From positions 1-62,334 of the forward strand of contig NZ_JAFMPN010000022.1 of NCBI RefSeq assembly GCF_017351175.1: 62,334 nt of DNA, written 5' to 3'. The stretch is from Desulfovibrio sp. Huiquan2017 (GTDB taxonomy: Bacteria; Desulfobacterota; Desulfovibrionia; Desulfovibrionales; Desulfovibrionaceae). The notes under the pieces are model-generated. The model had not been told where the DNA came from, made no database searches, and saw only the letters and a list, made by a program, of their open reading frames with translations. Shown in pieces: positions 8,280 through 17,293 of this stretch (position 1 is its first letter; every line of letters begins with the position of its first letter). The translations under genes were made by a program, and so were the position numbers.

Positions 8280-9002
8280 ATGCAGGAAACGGATACGAAA
8301 AGCGGACTGGGATTCACCTCGTTTCACCAGATGGAAGGATCGGACCCGAGCCGGGGCGCCAACGACTGGGCCGTGCCCTGGGCCGACCTGATGATGGTCA
8401 TGTTCGTGCTCTTCGTGGTGCTGTTCATCTACGCGAGCAACCGCCAGGATGTGAAGGTCCTGTTCAGCAAGCAGTCCGCCGAAAATGCACAGTCCGCCAG
8501 CGCGTTGGATCCGCTTATCGGACTCATCGGACAGATCGCCAGCCGGGCCGGGGCCGACGGGTCCCAGGACGTGGTCCGCGTGCCCGAGAATGAAGTCCTG
8601 TACCGCTCCCGGACCAATGGCATCACCGTAATCCGTGAGGCTGCGGGTCGGGTGCGCGTGACCTTGCGCGGCGATCTTTTTTTCGACGGGAACTCCGGGC
8701 AGCTTAAGCCCGAATCCGCCGCCTACCTTGACGAAATCGGGGATGTGGTCCGGCTGAGCGTGGGGTTGGTCCACGTTATCGGATTTGCGGATCAGAGCGA
8801 GGCCGAGGGGGCGCAGAGCTTTATCCTGTCATCCGAGCGGGCGGCCAATGTGGCGGATCAGCTCATCAACCGGCTGCACATCGACCCCAAGCGCCTGGTG
8901 GTCACCGGCCGGGGGGCGTATCAGCCCGAGCTGCCCGATACGTCGGTGGCCAACCAGACCCTGAACCGGCGGGTCGAAATAGTCATTTCCAACAACAGTT
9001 GA
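8280..9002 (+). CDS. MotB-like protein with OmpA domain
   Basis: The 240-residue protein has a cytoplasmic N terminus and one membrane helix preceded by VPWADLMMVMFVLFVVLF. Asp36 sits where MotB carries its proton-binding Asp. A periplasmic linker follows, then an OmpA-like peptidoglycan-binding domain (about 125-240) with VIGFADQSEAEG and LSSERAANVADQL. It should form a proton-driven stator with the MotA-like protein encoded next. GGAGCGACA precedes the ATG; an ATG at 8169 lacks this. No other flagellar genes are nearby, so its motor partner is unknown. Confidence 0.82.
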   Translation: MQETDTKSGLGFTSFHQMEGSDPSRGANDWAVPWADLMMVMFVLFVVLFIYASNRQDVKVLFSKQSAENAQSASALDPLIGLIGQIASRAGADGSQDVVRVPENEVLYRSRTNGITVIREAAGRVRVTLRGDLFFDGNSGQLKPESAAYLDEIGDVVRLSVGLVHVIGFADQSEAEGAQSFILSSERAANVADQLINRLHIDPKRLVVTGRGAYQPELPDTSVANQTLNRRVEIVISNNS

Positions 9003-9018
9003 TTCATCGGAGGCCGTC

Positions 9019-9906
9019 ATGGGCAGAAAAAATCTTATCGGCATCGCCTTGAGCCTGATTATCTTCGCGAGCAGTTTCCTGCTCACCGGGGCGGCCGGGG
9101 CATACTTCAATCTGGCGGCCTTCCTGGTCGTCCTGTCCGGCCTGAGCGCGGCCATGCTCATCAGCTATCCGGTCAAGCACGTGGTAAACGCCTTCACCGT
9201 GGCCAAGAACGTCTATGGCAACGGGCGGACCACGGCGGAGGAGATCGTCAACACCCTGCTGGACCTGTCGGTCAAGTCCAAAGTGGACGGCGTACTCTCC
9301 CTGGAGCGTTCGGCCAACAAGGCGACCAGTTCCTTCATGAAAAGCGGGCTGTGCCTGCTGGTGGACAATTATAAGGAAGAGGAGATCCGCGAGTGCCTGA
9401 ACGCGGAAATGGCCTTTTTCAACCTGCGCCGCCAGCAGAGCGAACGGTTTTTCCAGACCCTGGCCCGCACGGCTCCGGCCTTCGGCGTGGCCGGGTCGGT
9501 CATTGGGCTCATCGGCCTGCTCATGGGCATCAACGACACGGCCGTGATCCTCAAGAATATCCCGGTGGCCTTCATTTCCACCCTGTACGGGCTGATCCTG
9601 TCCCATCTGGTGTTCGCGCCCATCGCCGAGAACATCAATTATTCCACCCGGGCCGAACTGCTCAACCAGAAACTGGTCATGGAAGGCATCGTGGCCATCA
9701 GCAAGGAGCAGAACTCCTACAAGCTCGAACGCAAGCTGGCCTCATTCCTGTCTCCGTCCGAACGCGAGGGCAAGACCGAGACCCTGCGGCGTATCACCCG
9801 CAAGTATGTACAGCGCAAGCGGCAACCCGTGGAACTGGAAGACATGGCGGACGGCGCGGAAGCGGTTGGGGAGGCGGGGGCAAACAAGGCCCCCGAGGCC
9901 GCCTGA
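9019..9906 (+). CDS. MotA/TolQ/ExbB-family proton channel protein
   Basis: The 295-residue protein has two N-terminal membrane helices, a cytoplasmic loop, then TAPAFGVAGSVIGLIGLLMGI and IPVAFISTLYGLILSHLVFAPIA. These are the third and fourth MotA helices with the conserved channel residues. The charged C-terminal tail (about 235-295) is poorly conserved. It lies 16 bp after the motB-like gene with GGAGG upstream. The order motB-motA is reversed relative to the usual motA-motB. It may be a flagellar stator or one used for another surface process. Confidence 0.82.
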   Translation: MGRKNLIGIALSLIIFASSFLLTGAAGAYFNLAAFLVVLSGLSAAMLISYPVKHVVNAFTVAKNVYGNGRTTAEEIVNTLLDLSVKSKVDGVLSLERSANKATSSFMKSGLCLLVDNYKEEEIRECLNAEMAFFNLRRQQSERFFQTLARTAPAFGVAGSVIGLIGLLMGINDTAVILKNIPVAFISTLYGLILSHLVFAPIAENINYSTRAELLNQKLVMEGIVAISKEQNSYKLERKLASFLSPSEREGKTETLRRITRKYVQRKRQPVELEDMADGAEAVGEAGANKAPEAA

Positions 9907-9942
9907 TGGCGGAAGGGGGCGGAAGCCGTCGAATCAGCTAAG

Positions 9943-9972
9943 GAAGGGGCCTTCGGGCTCCTTTTCTTTTTA
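9943..9972 (+). terminator. Intrinsic terminator after motAB-like pair
   Basis: AAGGGGCC-TTCG-GGCTCCTT forms a stem with a UUCG tetraloop, followed by TTCTTTTT. Confidence 0.85.
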
Positions 9973-10013
9973 CCCGATTGTGCTAGGGTGCGCTTCACGG
10001 AGGAAAGGGGCGC

Positions 10014-10976
10014 ATGGCCAAGATTCTGGCCGCCGACATCGGCGGCACCAATAGTCGATTCGCCTTGTTCGAGGCGCGGGGCGACAGTCTCGAAATACTG
10101 GATTCCATCTGGCTGGATACGCACGGGGCGCGGACCTTCCCGGAACTCGTGGAGCAACTCTGGGATAGCGATTTTCCGGTGCGGCCCGGTAGTTTCGAGG
10201 CGGCGGTCCTGGCTCCGGCCGGAGCCGTGTACCATGGCCTGACCTGCCCGGATCTGCCCAACGCCCCCTGGGGCATCGACCTGCGCGAGGTGGATTTCGG
10301 CACGTCCGCCGTGCGCCTGATAAACGATTTTTCGGCCCAGGCCTTCGCCTGCCGCACCGCTGCCGTGGACGACGCCCTGGTCATTCAGGACGGCCATCCG
10401 GCGGATGGCGACACCATCGGGGTCATCGGGGCGGGTACCGGGCTCGGCTATTCCGCCTTGCTCAAGGCCGGCGACAAGTGGATGGCCCTGCCGTCCGAGG
10501 GAGGGCACATGGCTTTTCCCTTTGTCGGCCGGGAAGAGGCCGAGTACGCGGAGTTCAACCGCGTCGAGAGCGGCCGCAACTGGCCGGAAGGGGATTCCGT
10601 GGTTACCGGCCTGGGCCTCCGGTTGGTGCATCGCTTCCTGACCGGCGAAGACTTGACGCCCAAGGAGATTTCCGCCGGGTTGACTCCGCAGAGCGAGACC
10701 ACCAAGTGGTATGCCCGGTTCTATGCCAGGGCGTGCCGCAATTGGGCCATCGGGCTGATGACCACCGGCGGGATGTTCATCGCGGGCGGAGTGGCGGCCA
10801 AAAATCCCCTGTTCGTACAGGTGCCCGAATTCCTCGATGAATTTCACAACTCCCATGTCTATCAAGATTTTCTTCATACTATCCCGGTCCGGCTCAACGC
10901 CAATCAGGCAAGCGGCCTGTTCGGCGCGGCATTTTACGGCGCGCAGATGCTGACGGAGCACGGCGGGAAGCGGTGA
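10014..10976 (+). CDS. glk: Glucokinase (Glk family)
   Basis: The 320-residue protein matches bacterial glucokinase of the Glk family. The N-terminal ATP-binding motif is ILAADIGGTNSRFALFE, the sugar-binding region is RLINDFSAQAFAC, the second phosphate motif is GVIGAGTGLGYS, and PSEGGHMAFPFVGREEAEY follows; the late GMFIAGGVAAKNP is also typical. It phosphorylates glucose with ATP. GGAGGAAAGGGGCGC lies before the start. Sulfate reducers of this type are seldom sugar users, so the role may be in polyglucose or trehalose turnover, which is inference. Confidence 0.9.
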   Translation: MAKILAADIGGTNSRFALFEARGDSLEILDSIWLDTHGARTFPELVEQLWDSDFPVRPGSFEAAVLAPAGAVYHGLTCPDLPNAPWGIDLREVDFGTSAVRLINDFSAQAFACRTAAVDDALVIQDGHPADGDTIGVIGAGTGLGYSALLKAGDKWMALPSEGGHMAFPFVGREEAEYAEFNRVESGRNWPEGDSVVTGLGLRLVHRFLTGEDLTPKEISAGLTPQSETTKWYARFYARACRNWAIGLMTTGGMFIAGGVAAKNPLFVQVPEFLDEFHNSHVYQDFLHTIPVRLNANQASGLFGAAFYGAQMLTEHGGKR

Positions 10977-11099
10977 TTTCGTGCCCGGAGTGACGGAATC
11001 GCCCACCTTCGGGTGAGAACGCGGGGCGCGCCCCTTGATTAATTGCCCGGACACGGGTACGAAGCCCGACGTTCCGACATCGTGTGAAGGAGTATACCC
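10977..11099 (+). promoter_or_regulatory. Structured leader before gpt
   Basis: Between glk and gpt there are several stable hairpins in 120 bp: CACC-TTCG-GGTG near 11007, GGGGCGCGCCCC near 11023-11034, and CGGG-TACGAAG-CCCG inside an outer ACACG/CGTGT pairing near 11050-11087. The outer stem ends just before GAAGGAG and the gpt ATG. I could not match it to a known riboswitch class. It may be a cis-regulatory leader or contain a terminator for glk. Confidence 0.35.
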
Positions 11100-11582
11100 A
11101 TGGTTGACAAAAGCCGATATCAGAAGATGTTTCCGGTTTCCTGGGAGCAGTTGCACCGCGACTGCCGGGCGTTGTCCTGGCGGCTGGTGGAAAAAGGTCC
11201 CTGGAAGGGCATCCTGGCCATCACCCGGGGCGGACTGGTCCCCGCAGCCATCATCGCCCGAGAACTGGACATCCACCTCATCGACACCATCTGCCTGTCC
11301 TCCTATAATTGGAAGGAGCAGGGCGAGGCCAGCGTGCTCAAGGCTGCGGACAACGACGGCGAAGGCTGGCTGCTCATCGACGATCTCGTCGACACGGGCA
11401 AGACCGCCAAGATCGCCCGCGACATGGTCCCCAAGGCGCATTTCGCCACGGTCTACGCGAAGCCCGCTGGCCGTCCCACGGTGGACACCTTCATCACCGA
11501 AGTCAGCCAGGATACCTGGATTCTGTTCCCTTGGGACGCCGGTGCCCAATTTGTGGAGCCCATCGCCTTGGTCTCGGACTAG
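11100..11582 (+). CDS. gpt: Xanthine phosphoribosyltransferase
   Basis: The 160-residue protein is a type I phosphoribosyltransferase of the Gpt (XGPRT) kind. [22 protein letters not shown] carries the conserved start of the fold, and [15 protein letters not shown] (about 93-107) is the PRPP-binding loop. [15 protein letters not shown] is the C-terminal segment typical of XGPRT. It salvages xanthine or guanine with PRPP. It sits 133 bp before a nucleoside-type ABC importer, which supports a shared purine-salvage role. GAAGGAGTATACCC precedes the start. Confidence 0.9.
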   Translation: MVDKSRYQKMFPVSWEQLHRDCRALSWRLVEKGPWKGILAITRGGLVPAAIIARELDIHLIDTICLSSYNWKEQGEASVLKAADNDGEGWLLIDDLVDTGKTAKIARDMVPKAHFATVYAKPAGRPTVDTFITEVSQDTWILFPWDAGAQFVEPIALVSD

Positions 11583-11715
11583 CTGGGCGTTTCCCCCGAA
11601 AAACATCTCCTTGAAAAACAAGGGAATCGCCGTGGCTGGAATAAATTGGGTCTTGCCCGATACCAACCACTGATATATGCATTTTTGATATGCAACCGCT
11701 AACGGAGAGGTCCTC

Positions 11716-12858
11716 ATGAAGAAACTGCTGAAATTGATTGGTCTGCCTGCGGCCCTGCTGCTGGCGCTGTCCCTTTTCGCCTGCGGTGAAGCCCCGCAGC
11801 AGGAGAAAAAAGCCGAAGAACCCGCCAAGACCGAAGAGGCTCAGGCCCCCGCCGAAGAGCCCAAGACCGTTCAGGTCGGGTTCATCTACGTGTCCCCGGT
11901 GGGCGACGCCGGGTACTCCTACGCCCACGACCTTGGCCGCCAGGCCGTCGAAGCGCTGCCCTGGGCCACCACCAAGTACGCCGAGTCGGTGCCCGAGGGC
12001 GCGGATTCCGAGCGTGTGCTGCGCAACATGGCCCGCGAAGGTCTGGACATCATTTTCGCCACCAGCTTCGGCTACATGGACCCGGTCATGAAGGTCGCCA
12101 AGGAATTTCCCGATACCAAGTTTATGCATTGTTCCGGCTTCAAGAAGGGGCCCAACGTCAGCAACTACTTCGGACGCATCTACCAGGCCCGTTACCTGAC
12201 CGGTCTGATCGCCGGTTCCATGACCAAATCCAACAAGCTGGGCTACGTGGCCGCCTTCCCCATCCCCGAGGTCATTCGCGGCATCAACGCCTTCACCCTT
12301 GGCGCGCGCCAGGTGAATCCGGACGTCAAGGTCCACGTGGTCTGGACCAAGACCTGGTATGACCCGGCCCTCGAAAAGGACGCCGCCAAATCCCTGCTGG
12401 ACGCCGGTTGCGACGTCATCACCCAGCATCAGGATTCCCCGGCCGCCCAGGAAGCCGCTCAGGAAGCCGGAGCGTATTGCATCGGCTACAACTCCGACAT
12501 GTCCTCCTTCGCTCCCAAGGCCAATCTGACTTCAGCCATCTGGAATTGGGGCCCCATGTACGTGAAGACCGTGGAAGCGGTCCGCGACGGCTCCTGGCAG
12601 GGTGACCAATCCACGTGGTGGTCCATGCAGGACGGCGTGGTCGATATCGCTCCCATGGGCGCCATGGTCCCCGACGACGTCAAGTCCATGGTCAACGCCA
12701 AGAGGGCCGAACTTATGGCGGGCAAGGACGCGATCTTTGCCGGACCGATCAAGAACCAGGCTGGAGAGGTGGCCATCGCCGAGGGCGTTACGCCGGACGA
12801 TGGCGCATTGCTCGGCATGGGCTGGTTCGTGGAAGGCGTAGTCGGCACCACCAATTAA
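11716..12858 (+). CDS. BMP-family ABC transporter substrate-binding lipoprotein
   Basis: The 380-residue protein has a lipoprotein signal with lipobox LFAC (Cys near residue 23), then an acidic Pro/Ala/Glu linker (to about 50). The BMP/PnrA-like binding domain begins VQVGFIYVSPVGDAGYSYAH and contains MAREGLDIIFATSFGYMDP and RGINAFTLGARQVNPDVKV. BMP-family proteins bind nucleosides or related purines for import. The permeases and ATPase follow in one operon, and gpt lies just upstream. CGGAGAGGTCCTC precedes the ATG. Confidence 0.9.
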   Translation: MKKLLKLIGLPAALLLALSLFACGEAPQQEKKAEEPAKTEEAQAPAEEPKTVQVGFIYVSPVGDAGYSYAHDLGRQAVEALPWATTKYAESVPEGADSERVLRNMAREGLDIIFATSFGYMDPVMKVAKEFPDTKFMHCSGFKKGPNVSNYFGRIYQARYLTGLIAGSMTKSNKLGYVAAFPIPEVIRGINAFTLGARQVNPDVKVHVVWTKTWYDPALEKDAAKSLLDAGCDVITQHQDSPAAQEAAQEAGAYCIGYNSDMSSFAPKANLTSAIWNWGPMYVKTVEAVRDGSWQGDQSTWWSMQDGVVDIAPMGAMVPDDVKSMVNAKRAELMAGKDAIFAGPIKNQAGEVAIAEGVTPDDGALLGMGWFVEGVVGTTN

Positions 12859-12867
12859 GTCGGTCAC

Positions 12868-13929
12868 GTGCTGAAAATCCGCAAAAGAGATGAACCCTGG
12901 AAGTGGGGCGCCCTGGTTGTATTCCTGGGCGCCCTGCTCTTTTCCCTCGCGATCAGCGGCCTGCTCTTGGAGGGGCAGGGCAAGGACGCCTTTTATGGCC
13001 TGAGCGTGTTGTGGCAGGGAAGCTTCGGCAATGTCTGGTCTCTTGAGGACGTGCTCCTCAAGGCCATCCCGCTCTTCCTTTGCTCGCTCGGCGTGGCCGT
13101 GGCCTTCCGCATGCAGATATGGAACATCGGGGCCGAGGGACAGTTCGCCCTGGGGGCCATCGGGGCCACCTGGATGGCCCTGTCCTTTCCGGACCTGCCC
13201 CGGTTCGCGCTCCTGCCGCTCATGTTCGTCATGGCCTTCATCCTGGGCGGAATATGGGCCCTGATCCCGGCTGTTCTGCGTTTGAAGCTGCGGGTCAACG
13301 AAATCATCTCCACGTTGATGCTCAACTATATCGCCATCCTGCTCCTGGATTACCTCGTCTTCGGCGTCTGGAAGGATCCGGCCAGCTTCGGCTTCCCCAT
13401 GACTCCCGAGTTTTCGGCCAGCGCCATCATCCCCCCCATCGGAAACAGCCGCGTCCATTGGGGGGTAGCCTTTTGCGCGGCCGTGGGCTTCGGCCTGTGG
13501 GCGTTCATGCGCTTCACCCGGCTGGGCTTCGAGCTCAAGGCCAGTGGCGAAGGCGCGCGGGTGGCCCGCTATGCCAAGATTCGTTACGGCATGCTCGTCC
13601 TGCTGGTCATGGGATTGTCCGGTGGCTTCGCCGGTTGGGCGGGCTGTGTGGAGACCTCGGCCATTCTCAACCGGCTTCAGCCGTCGCTCATGGTCGGTTA
13701 CGGATACACCGCCATCGTGGTCGCCTGGCTGGCCCGGCTCGAACCGCTGAACATCGCCTTTGCCTCCTTTCTCCTGGCCGCGCTCCGGGTGGGGGTGGAG
13801 AACATGCAGCTCAAATTGCAGATCCCTGCGGCCTTCGGGACCATCATGGAAGGCATTATCCTTCTGACCGTCCTGGCCGGGCAGTTTTTCCTGACCTACA
13901 AGCTGGTCCGCAAACAGGGGCAGGAGTAA
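12868..13929 (+). CDS. ABC transporter permease (YufP/NupB-like)
   Basis: This 353-residue membrane protein starts with GTG at 12868. It shows the branched-chain/nucleoside permease pattern, with FRMQIWNIGAEGQFALGAIG, LRVNEIISTLMLNYIAILL and YGYTAIVVAWLARLEPLNI. Around ten hydrophobic segments are visible. It forms one half of the membrane channel with the product of the next gene. Spacing is 9 bp from the upstream stop and 4 bp to the downstream start, so the operon is tight. Confidence 0.9.
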   Translation: MLKIRKRDEPWKWGALVVFLGALLFSLAISGLLLEGQGKDAFYGLSVLWQGSFGNVWSLEDVLLKAIPLFLCSLGVAVAFRMQIWNIGAEGQFALGAIGATWMALSFPDLPRFALLPLMFVMAFILGGIWALIPAVLRLKLRVNEIISTLMLNYIAILLLDYLVFGVWKDPASFGFPMTPEFSASAIIPPIGNSRVHWGVAFCAAVGFGLWAFMRFTRLGFELKASGEGARVARYAKIRYGMLVLLVMGLSGGFAGWAGCVETSAILNRLQPSLMVGYGYTAIVVAWLARLEPLNIAFASFLLAALRVGVENMQLKLQIPAAFGTIMEGIILLTVLAGQFFLTYKLVRKQGQE

Positions 13930-13933
13930 CGTC

Positions 13934-14851
13934 ATGTGGGATTTCCTCATACCGCTGTTCGCGGCCACGGTGCAGTCCGGCACTCCCATCCTGTACGCCA
14001 CCCTGGGCGAGATGATGACCGAGAAAGGCGGGGTGCTCAATCTCGGAGTGGAGGGCATGATGGCGGTATCGGCCCTGGCCGCCTTCTGGACCAGCTTCGT
14101 TACCGGCTCTCCCTGGCTCGGTTTTCTGGCGGGCGGGTGCGCGGGCATGCTCATGGCCTCCCTGCATGCCTTCGTCTGCGTCACCTGTCTGGGCAACCAA
14201 GTGGTTTCAGGCCTGGCCCTGACCATTCTGGGCGGCGGCCTGACCCATTTCCTCGGCGTGCCCTACGTAGGCTTGGCCGCGCCCGGTTTCGATCCTTTCA
14301 ATTTTCCGTTGCTTTCGCAGATTCCGGTGCTCGGGGACATCTTTTTCAAGCACGACATGCTCGTTTACGTATCCTTCCTCGTCCCGGTCCTGTTCTGGTT
14401 CTTTTTCCGGCGGACCAGCCTCGGCCTGCATGTGGCCGCTACCGGTGAGATGCCCGCAGCCGCCGCGGCGGCAGGGCTCAAGCCCATTCGGTTGCGCTAT
14501 TTCGCGATCATCGCGGGCGGGTTCCTGGTGGGGCTCGGCGGGGCGTACCTGTCGCTGGCCTACACCCACTTGTGGACCAACGGATTGTCCGGCGGCCGTG
14601 GCTGGATCGCGGTGGCGTTGGTTATTTTCGCCTTCTGGCGGCCGGGCCGGGCCGTGGTCGGCGCGTATCTCTTCGGCGGGGTCATGGCCTTCCAGCTCCG
14701 CCTCCAGGCCGCAGGCACCCACCTGCCGTCCTCTCTGCTGCTCATGCTTCCGTACCTGTTGACCATCCTGGTCCTGATCCTGTCCGCCTGGCGGGGGCGC
14801 CGCATCGACGCGCCCGCCGCACTCGGCACCAACATCGAGCCGGAAGGATAG
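13934..14851 (+). CDS. ABC transporter permease (YufQ/NupC-like)
   Basis: The 305-residue protein is the second membrane subunit. It begins with ATVQSGTPILYATLGEMMTE and GGVLNLGVEGMMAVSALAAF, the usual signature of YufQ-type permeases, and keeps LGLHVAATGEMPAAAAAAG, the site that contacts the ATPase. RGWIAVALVIFAFWRPG is a late conserved helix. It is encoded between the partner permease and the ATPase in one unit. Confidence 0.9.
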   Translation: MWDFLIPLFAATVQSGTPILYATLGEMMTEKGGVLNLGVEGMMAVSALAAFWTSFVTGSPWLGFLAGGCAGMLMASLHAFVCVTCLGNQVVSGLALTILGGGLTHFLGVPYVGLAAPGFDPFNFPLLSQIPVLGDIFFKHDMLVYVSFLVPVLFWFFFRRTSLGLHVAATGEMPAAAAAAGLKPIRLRYFAIIAGGFLVGLGGAYLSLAYTHLWTNGLSGGRGWIAVALVIFAFWRPGRAVVGAYLFGGVMAFQLRLQAAGTHLPSSLLLMLPYLLTILVLILSAWRGRRIDAPAALGTNIEPEG

Positions 14852-14855
14852 GGGC

Positions 14856-16394
14856 ATGACGACCGATTTGAAATTTGTCCGCCCGGTGCGCACCCGGCTC
14901 ATTCCCGAAGGCACGCCCCCCATGGTCAGCCTCAAGGGCTTGACCAAGCGGTTCGGCAAGGTCCTGGCCAACGACGGCATTACCCTGGATGTCTACCCCG
15001 GCCGCATCAAGGCGTTGCTCGGCGAGAACGGGGCGGGCAAGTCCACCATGATGTCCATGCTCGCGGGCCGCTACAAGCCGGACGAGGGGACCATCGAAGT
15101 GGACGGCGTGCCGGTTCGGTTCAATTCCTCCAAGGATGCCATCCGGGCGGGCATCGGTATGGTCTACCAGCATTTCATGCTCGTGGATTCCATGACCGTG
15201 GCCGAAAACGTCCTTCTCGGCCAGGAAGGGGGCTTTTTCGTCTCCCCGCGCGAAATGGAGCATCGGGTGGGCAAGCTGGCCGAGCGGTACGGGCTGAATA
15301 TCGACCCGGGTACGCGTATCTGTGAACTGTCCATGGGCGAGCGGCAGTTGGTGGAGATTTTGAAGCTCCTCTATCGCGAGAGTCGCATCCTTATCTTCGA
15401 TGAGCCCACGGCAGTCCTCACTCCGGAGGAGACCCGCAATCTTTTCGAAGTGTTGTGGCGTATGACCGAGGAAGGCAAGGCGATCATATTCATCTCCCAC
15501 AAGCTGGAAGAGGTCCTGGCCCTGGCCGACGAGATCGCCATCCTGCGGCGTGGCCGCATCGAGGGCGAGCTGGACCCGGAATCCATCGAGTCCAAGGCGG
15601 AACTGGCCTCGCGCATGGTCGGCAAGGAAGTGCTCCTCGAAGTGGACCGGCAACCCGCCGAGATCGGCGACACGGTCTTGGAAATCAAAAATCTTACCGG
15701 CCTCGGGCTGACCGAGGTGGACCTGAATGTGCGCCGGGGCGAGATCGTGGCCCTGGTCGGCGTGGCGGGGAACGGGCAGAAGGCGTTGGTCGAGGCCGTC
15801 ACCGGCCTGATCAAGCCGCCACTGGATACCGTGTTCATCATGGGCAAACCGTGGCGGCAGTTCTTTGCCGAATCGACTTGGAACCGCTCCATGTGCTACA
15901 TCCCCGAAGACAGGCTCGGCCTGGCCACCCTGCCCAACCAGAACCTGGTGGACAACCTGCTTTTGACCACGCGCGAAGGATTTGCCAAGGGACCGTGGTT
16001 GAACAAGAAAAAGGCCGCCAAGCACACGGTTCGGCTCATCGAGAAATTCGACATCCGGCCCGGCCGCATCCATGCCCTGGCCTGGCAGCTTTCGGGCGGC
16101 AATTTGCAAAAGGCCGTCCTGGCCCGGGAACTTTATCGCGAACCCAAGCTCATTGTGGCCGAGCAGCCCACGCAGGGGCTGGACGTGTCCGCTACCGAAG
16201 AAGTCTGGAACCGGCTTTTGGAGACACGCGGCATGGCCGGGGTACTCCTGGTAACCGGCGATCTCAACGAGGCTCTGCAACTGGCCGACCGCGTGGCGGT
16301 CATCTACCGAGGCCGGATTTTGGGCGTACTCAAAAACTCCGGCAAGGACATCATCCGCAAGATTGGCCCGCTTATGGCAGGCATCGTCGAGTAG
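14856..16394 (+). CDS. ABC transporter ATP-binding protein, tandem domains (YufO/NupA-like)
   Basis: The 512-residue protein holds two ABC domains. The first has Walker A LLGENGAGKSTMMSML, signature LSMGERQLVEIL and Walker B ILIFDEPTAVLTPEE. The second has an altered Walker A (VGVAGNGQKALVEAV), as is normal in YufO/RbsA-type proteins, and a signature LSGGNLQKAVLARE. It energises the purine/nucleoside importer. The ATG at 14856 follows GGATAGGGGC; an ATG at 14922 would remove a 22-residue unconserved leader and is an alternative. Confidence 0.9.
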   Translation: MTTDLKFVRPVRTRLIPEGTPPMVSLKGLTKRFGKVLANDGITLDVYPGRIKALLGENGAGKSTMMSMLAGRYKPDEGTIEVDGVPVRFNSSKDAIRAGIGMVYQHFMLVDSMTVAENVLLGQEGGFFVSPREMEHRVGKLAERYGLNIDPGTRICELSMGERQLVEILKLLYRESRILIFDEPTAVLTPEETRNLFEVLWRMTEEGKAIIFISHKLEEVLALADEIAILRRGRIEGELDPESIESKAELASRMVGKEVLLEVDRQPAEIGDTVLEIKNLTGLGLTEVDLNVRRGEIVALVGVAGNGQKALVEAVTGLIKPPLDTVFIMGKPWRQFFAESTWNRSMCYIPEDRLGLATLPNQNLVDNLLLTTREGFAKGPWLNKKKAAKHTVRLIEKFDIRPGRIHALAWQLSGGNLQKAVLARELYREPKLIVAEQPTQGLDVSATEEVWNRLLETRGMAGVLLVTGDLNEALQLADRVAVIYRGRILGVLKNSGKDIIRKIGPLMAGIVE

Positions 16395-16473
16395 ACGTCT
16401 CGTCGAGGATAATATATTTCCCGGTTTCCCCGACCGGATTTGACCCTATTAATCGTTCAGCAAGGAGACGGAT

Positions 16474-17232
16474 ATGAAATTCAACAAGATGCGTGTCGTT
16501 CTGGTTCTCGCCACAGCCCTGACGCTGTGCGCTTTCTCCCTGGCCCAGGCCGGCACCACCCTCGACAAGGTCATGGAAAAGGGCGTCATCACCGTGGGTA
16601 ATTCCCCGGATTACCCGCCGTTCGAGTCCATCGGTGACAGCGGTGAGCGCGTCGGTTTCGATGTGGATCTGCTTAACGCCATCGCCGCCAAGATGGGCAT
16701 CAAGGTCAAGTGGGTGACCATGGACTTCGCGGCCATCGTCACCGCCACCCAGAGCGGCCAGGTGGACATGGGCATGTCCGGTTTCTCCATCACTGCGGAG
16801 CGCGCCGAGCAGGTCAGCTTCTCCGACCCGTATATCGCCAGCGGCCAGGCCATCGTCGTGCGCAACGACTCGGACATCAAGTCCGCGGCCGACCTGAAGG
16901 GCAAGAAGATCGCGGTTCAGCTCGGCACCACCGGCGAACAGGAAGCCGACAAGATCGCGGGTGCCGAAGTGGTCAAGCCCGAGAGCTACAACATCGCCTT
17001 CATGATGTTGGGCAACAAGGTCGCCGACGCGGTCATCGCCGACCTCTCCGTGGCCGACGAGTTCGTCAAGCAGGGCAAATTCAAGCGTGCCGACGATCCC
17101 TTGTCCTACGAGGAATTCGCCATGATCACCCGCAAGGGCAACGATGCCCTGTTGCAGGCTTTGAACAAGGGTCTGGACGAGGTGAAGGCGGACGGCACCT
17201 ACGCCGCCATCGTCAAGAAGTGGAACCTCTAA
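16474..17232 (+). CDS. Polar amino-acid ABC transporter substrate-binding protein
   Basis: The 252-residue protein has a Sec signal peptide (cleavage near LAQAGTT) and a type 3 solute-binding domain. Motifs are GVITVGNSPDYPPFESIG, GFDVDLLNAIAAKMGIKVKW and the DMGMSGFSITAERAEQVSFS ligand region, with late LKGKKIAVQLGTTGEQEADK. It should bind amino acids in the periplasm. CAAGGAGACGGAT precedes the ATG. A GC-rich hairpin with a T run lies between it and the permease gene, so the binding protein may be made in excess. Confidence 0.92.
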   Translation: MKFNKMRVVLVLATALTLCAFSLAQAGTTLDKVMEKGVITVGNSPDYPPFESIGDSGERVGFDVDLLNAIAAKMGIKVKWVTMDFAAIVTATQSGQVDMGMSGFSITAERAEQVSFSDPYIASGQAIVVRNDSDIKSAADLKGKKIAVQLGTTGEQEADKIAGAEVVKPESYNIAFMMLGNKVADAVIADLSVADEFVKQGKFKRADDPLSYEEFAMITRKGNDALLQALNKGLDEVKADGTYAAIVKKWNL

Positions 17233-17245
17233 TCTAGTCGTAACC

Positions 17246-17279
17246 GGGCCGGGGGCGCGTGTCCCCGGCCTTCTTTTTT
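17246..17279 (+). terminator. Intrinsic terminator/attenuator between binding protein and permease
   Basis: GGCCGGGG and CCCCGGCC pair around an eight-base loop and are followed by TTCTTTTTT. As the permease gene begins only 14 bp later, partial read-through would set the ratio of binding protein to permease. Confidence 0.85.
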
Positions 17280-17293
17280 CAGGAGGCTTGGCG

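Noticed and set aside
8280..9906. Zorya-type (ZorAB) defence system
   Set aside because: The order is MotB-like then MotA-like, the MotA-like protein lacks a long coiled tail, and no ZorC/ZorD/ZorE genes follow. An ordinary stator pair is simpler.
11583..11715. Purine riboswitch upstream of the BMP-family importer
   Set aside because: No paired loops or TATA-type core of the purine riboswitch are present; only repeated ATATGCAT/ATATGCAA motifs were seen.
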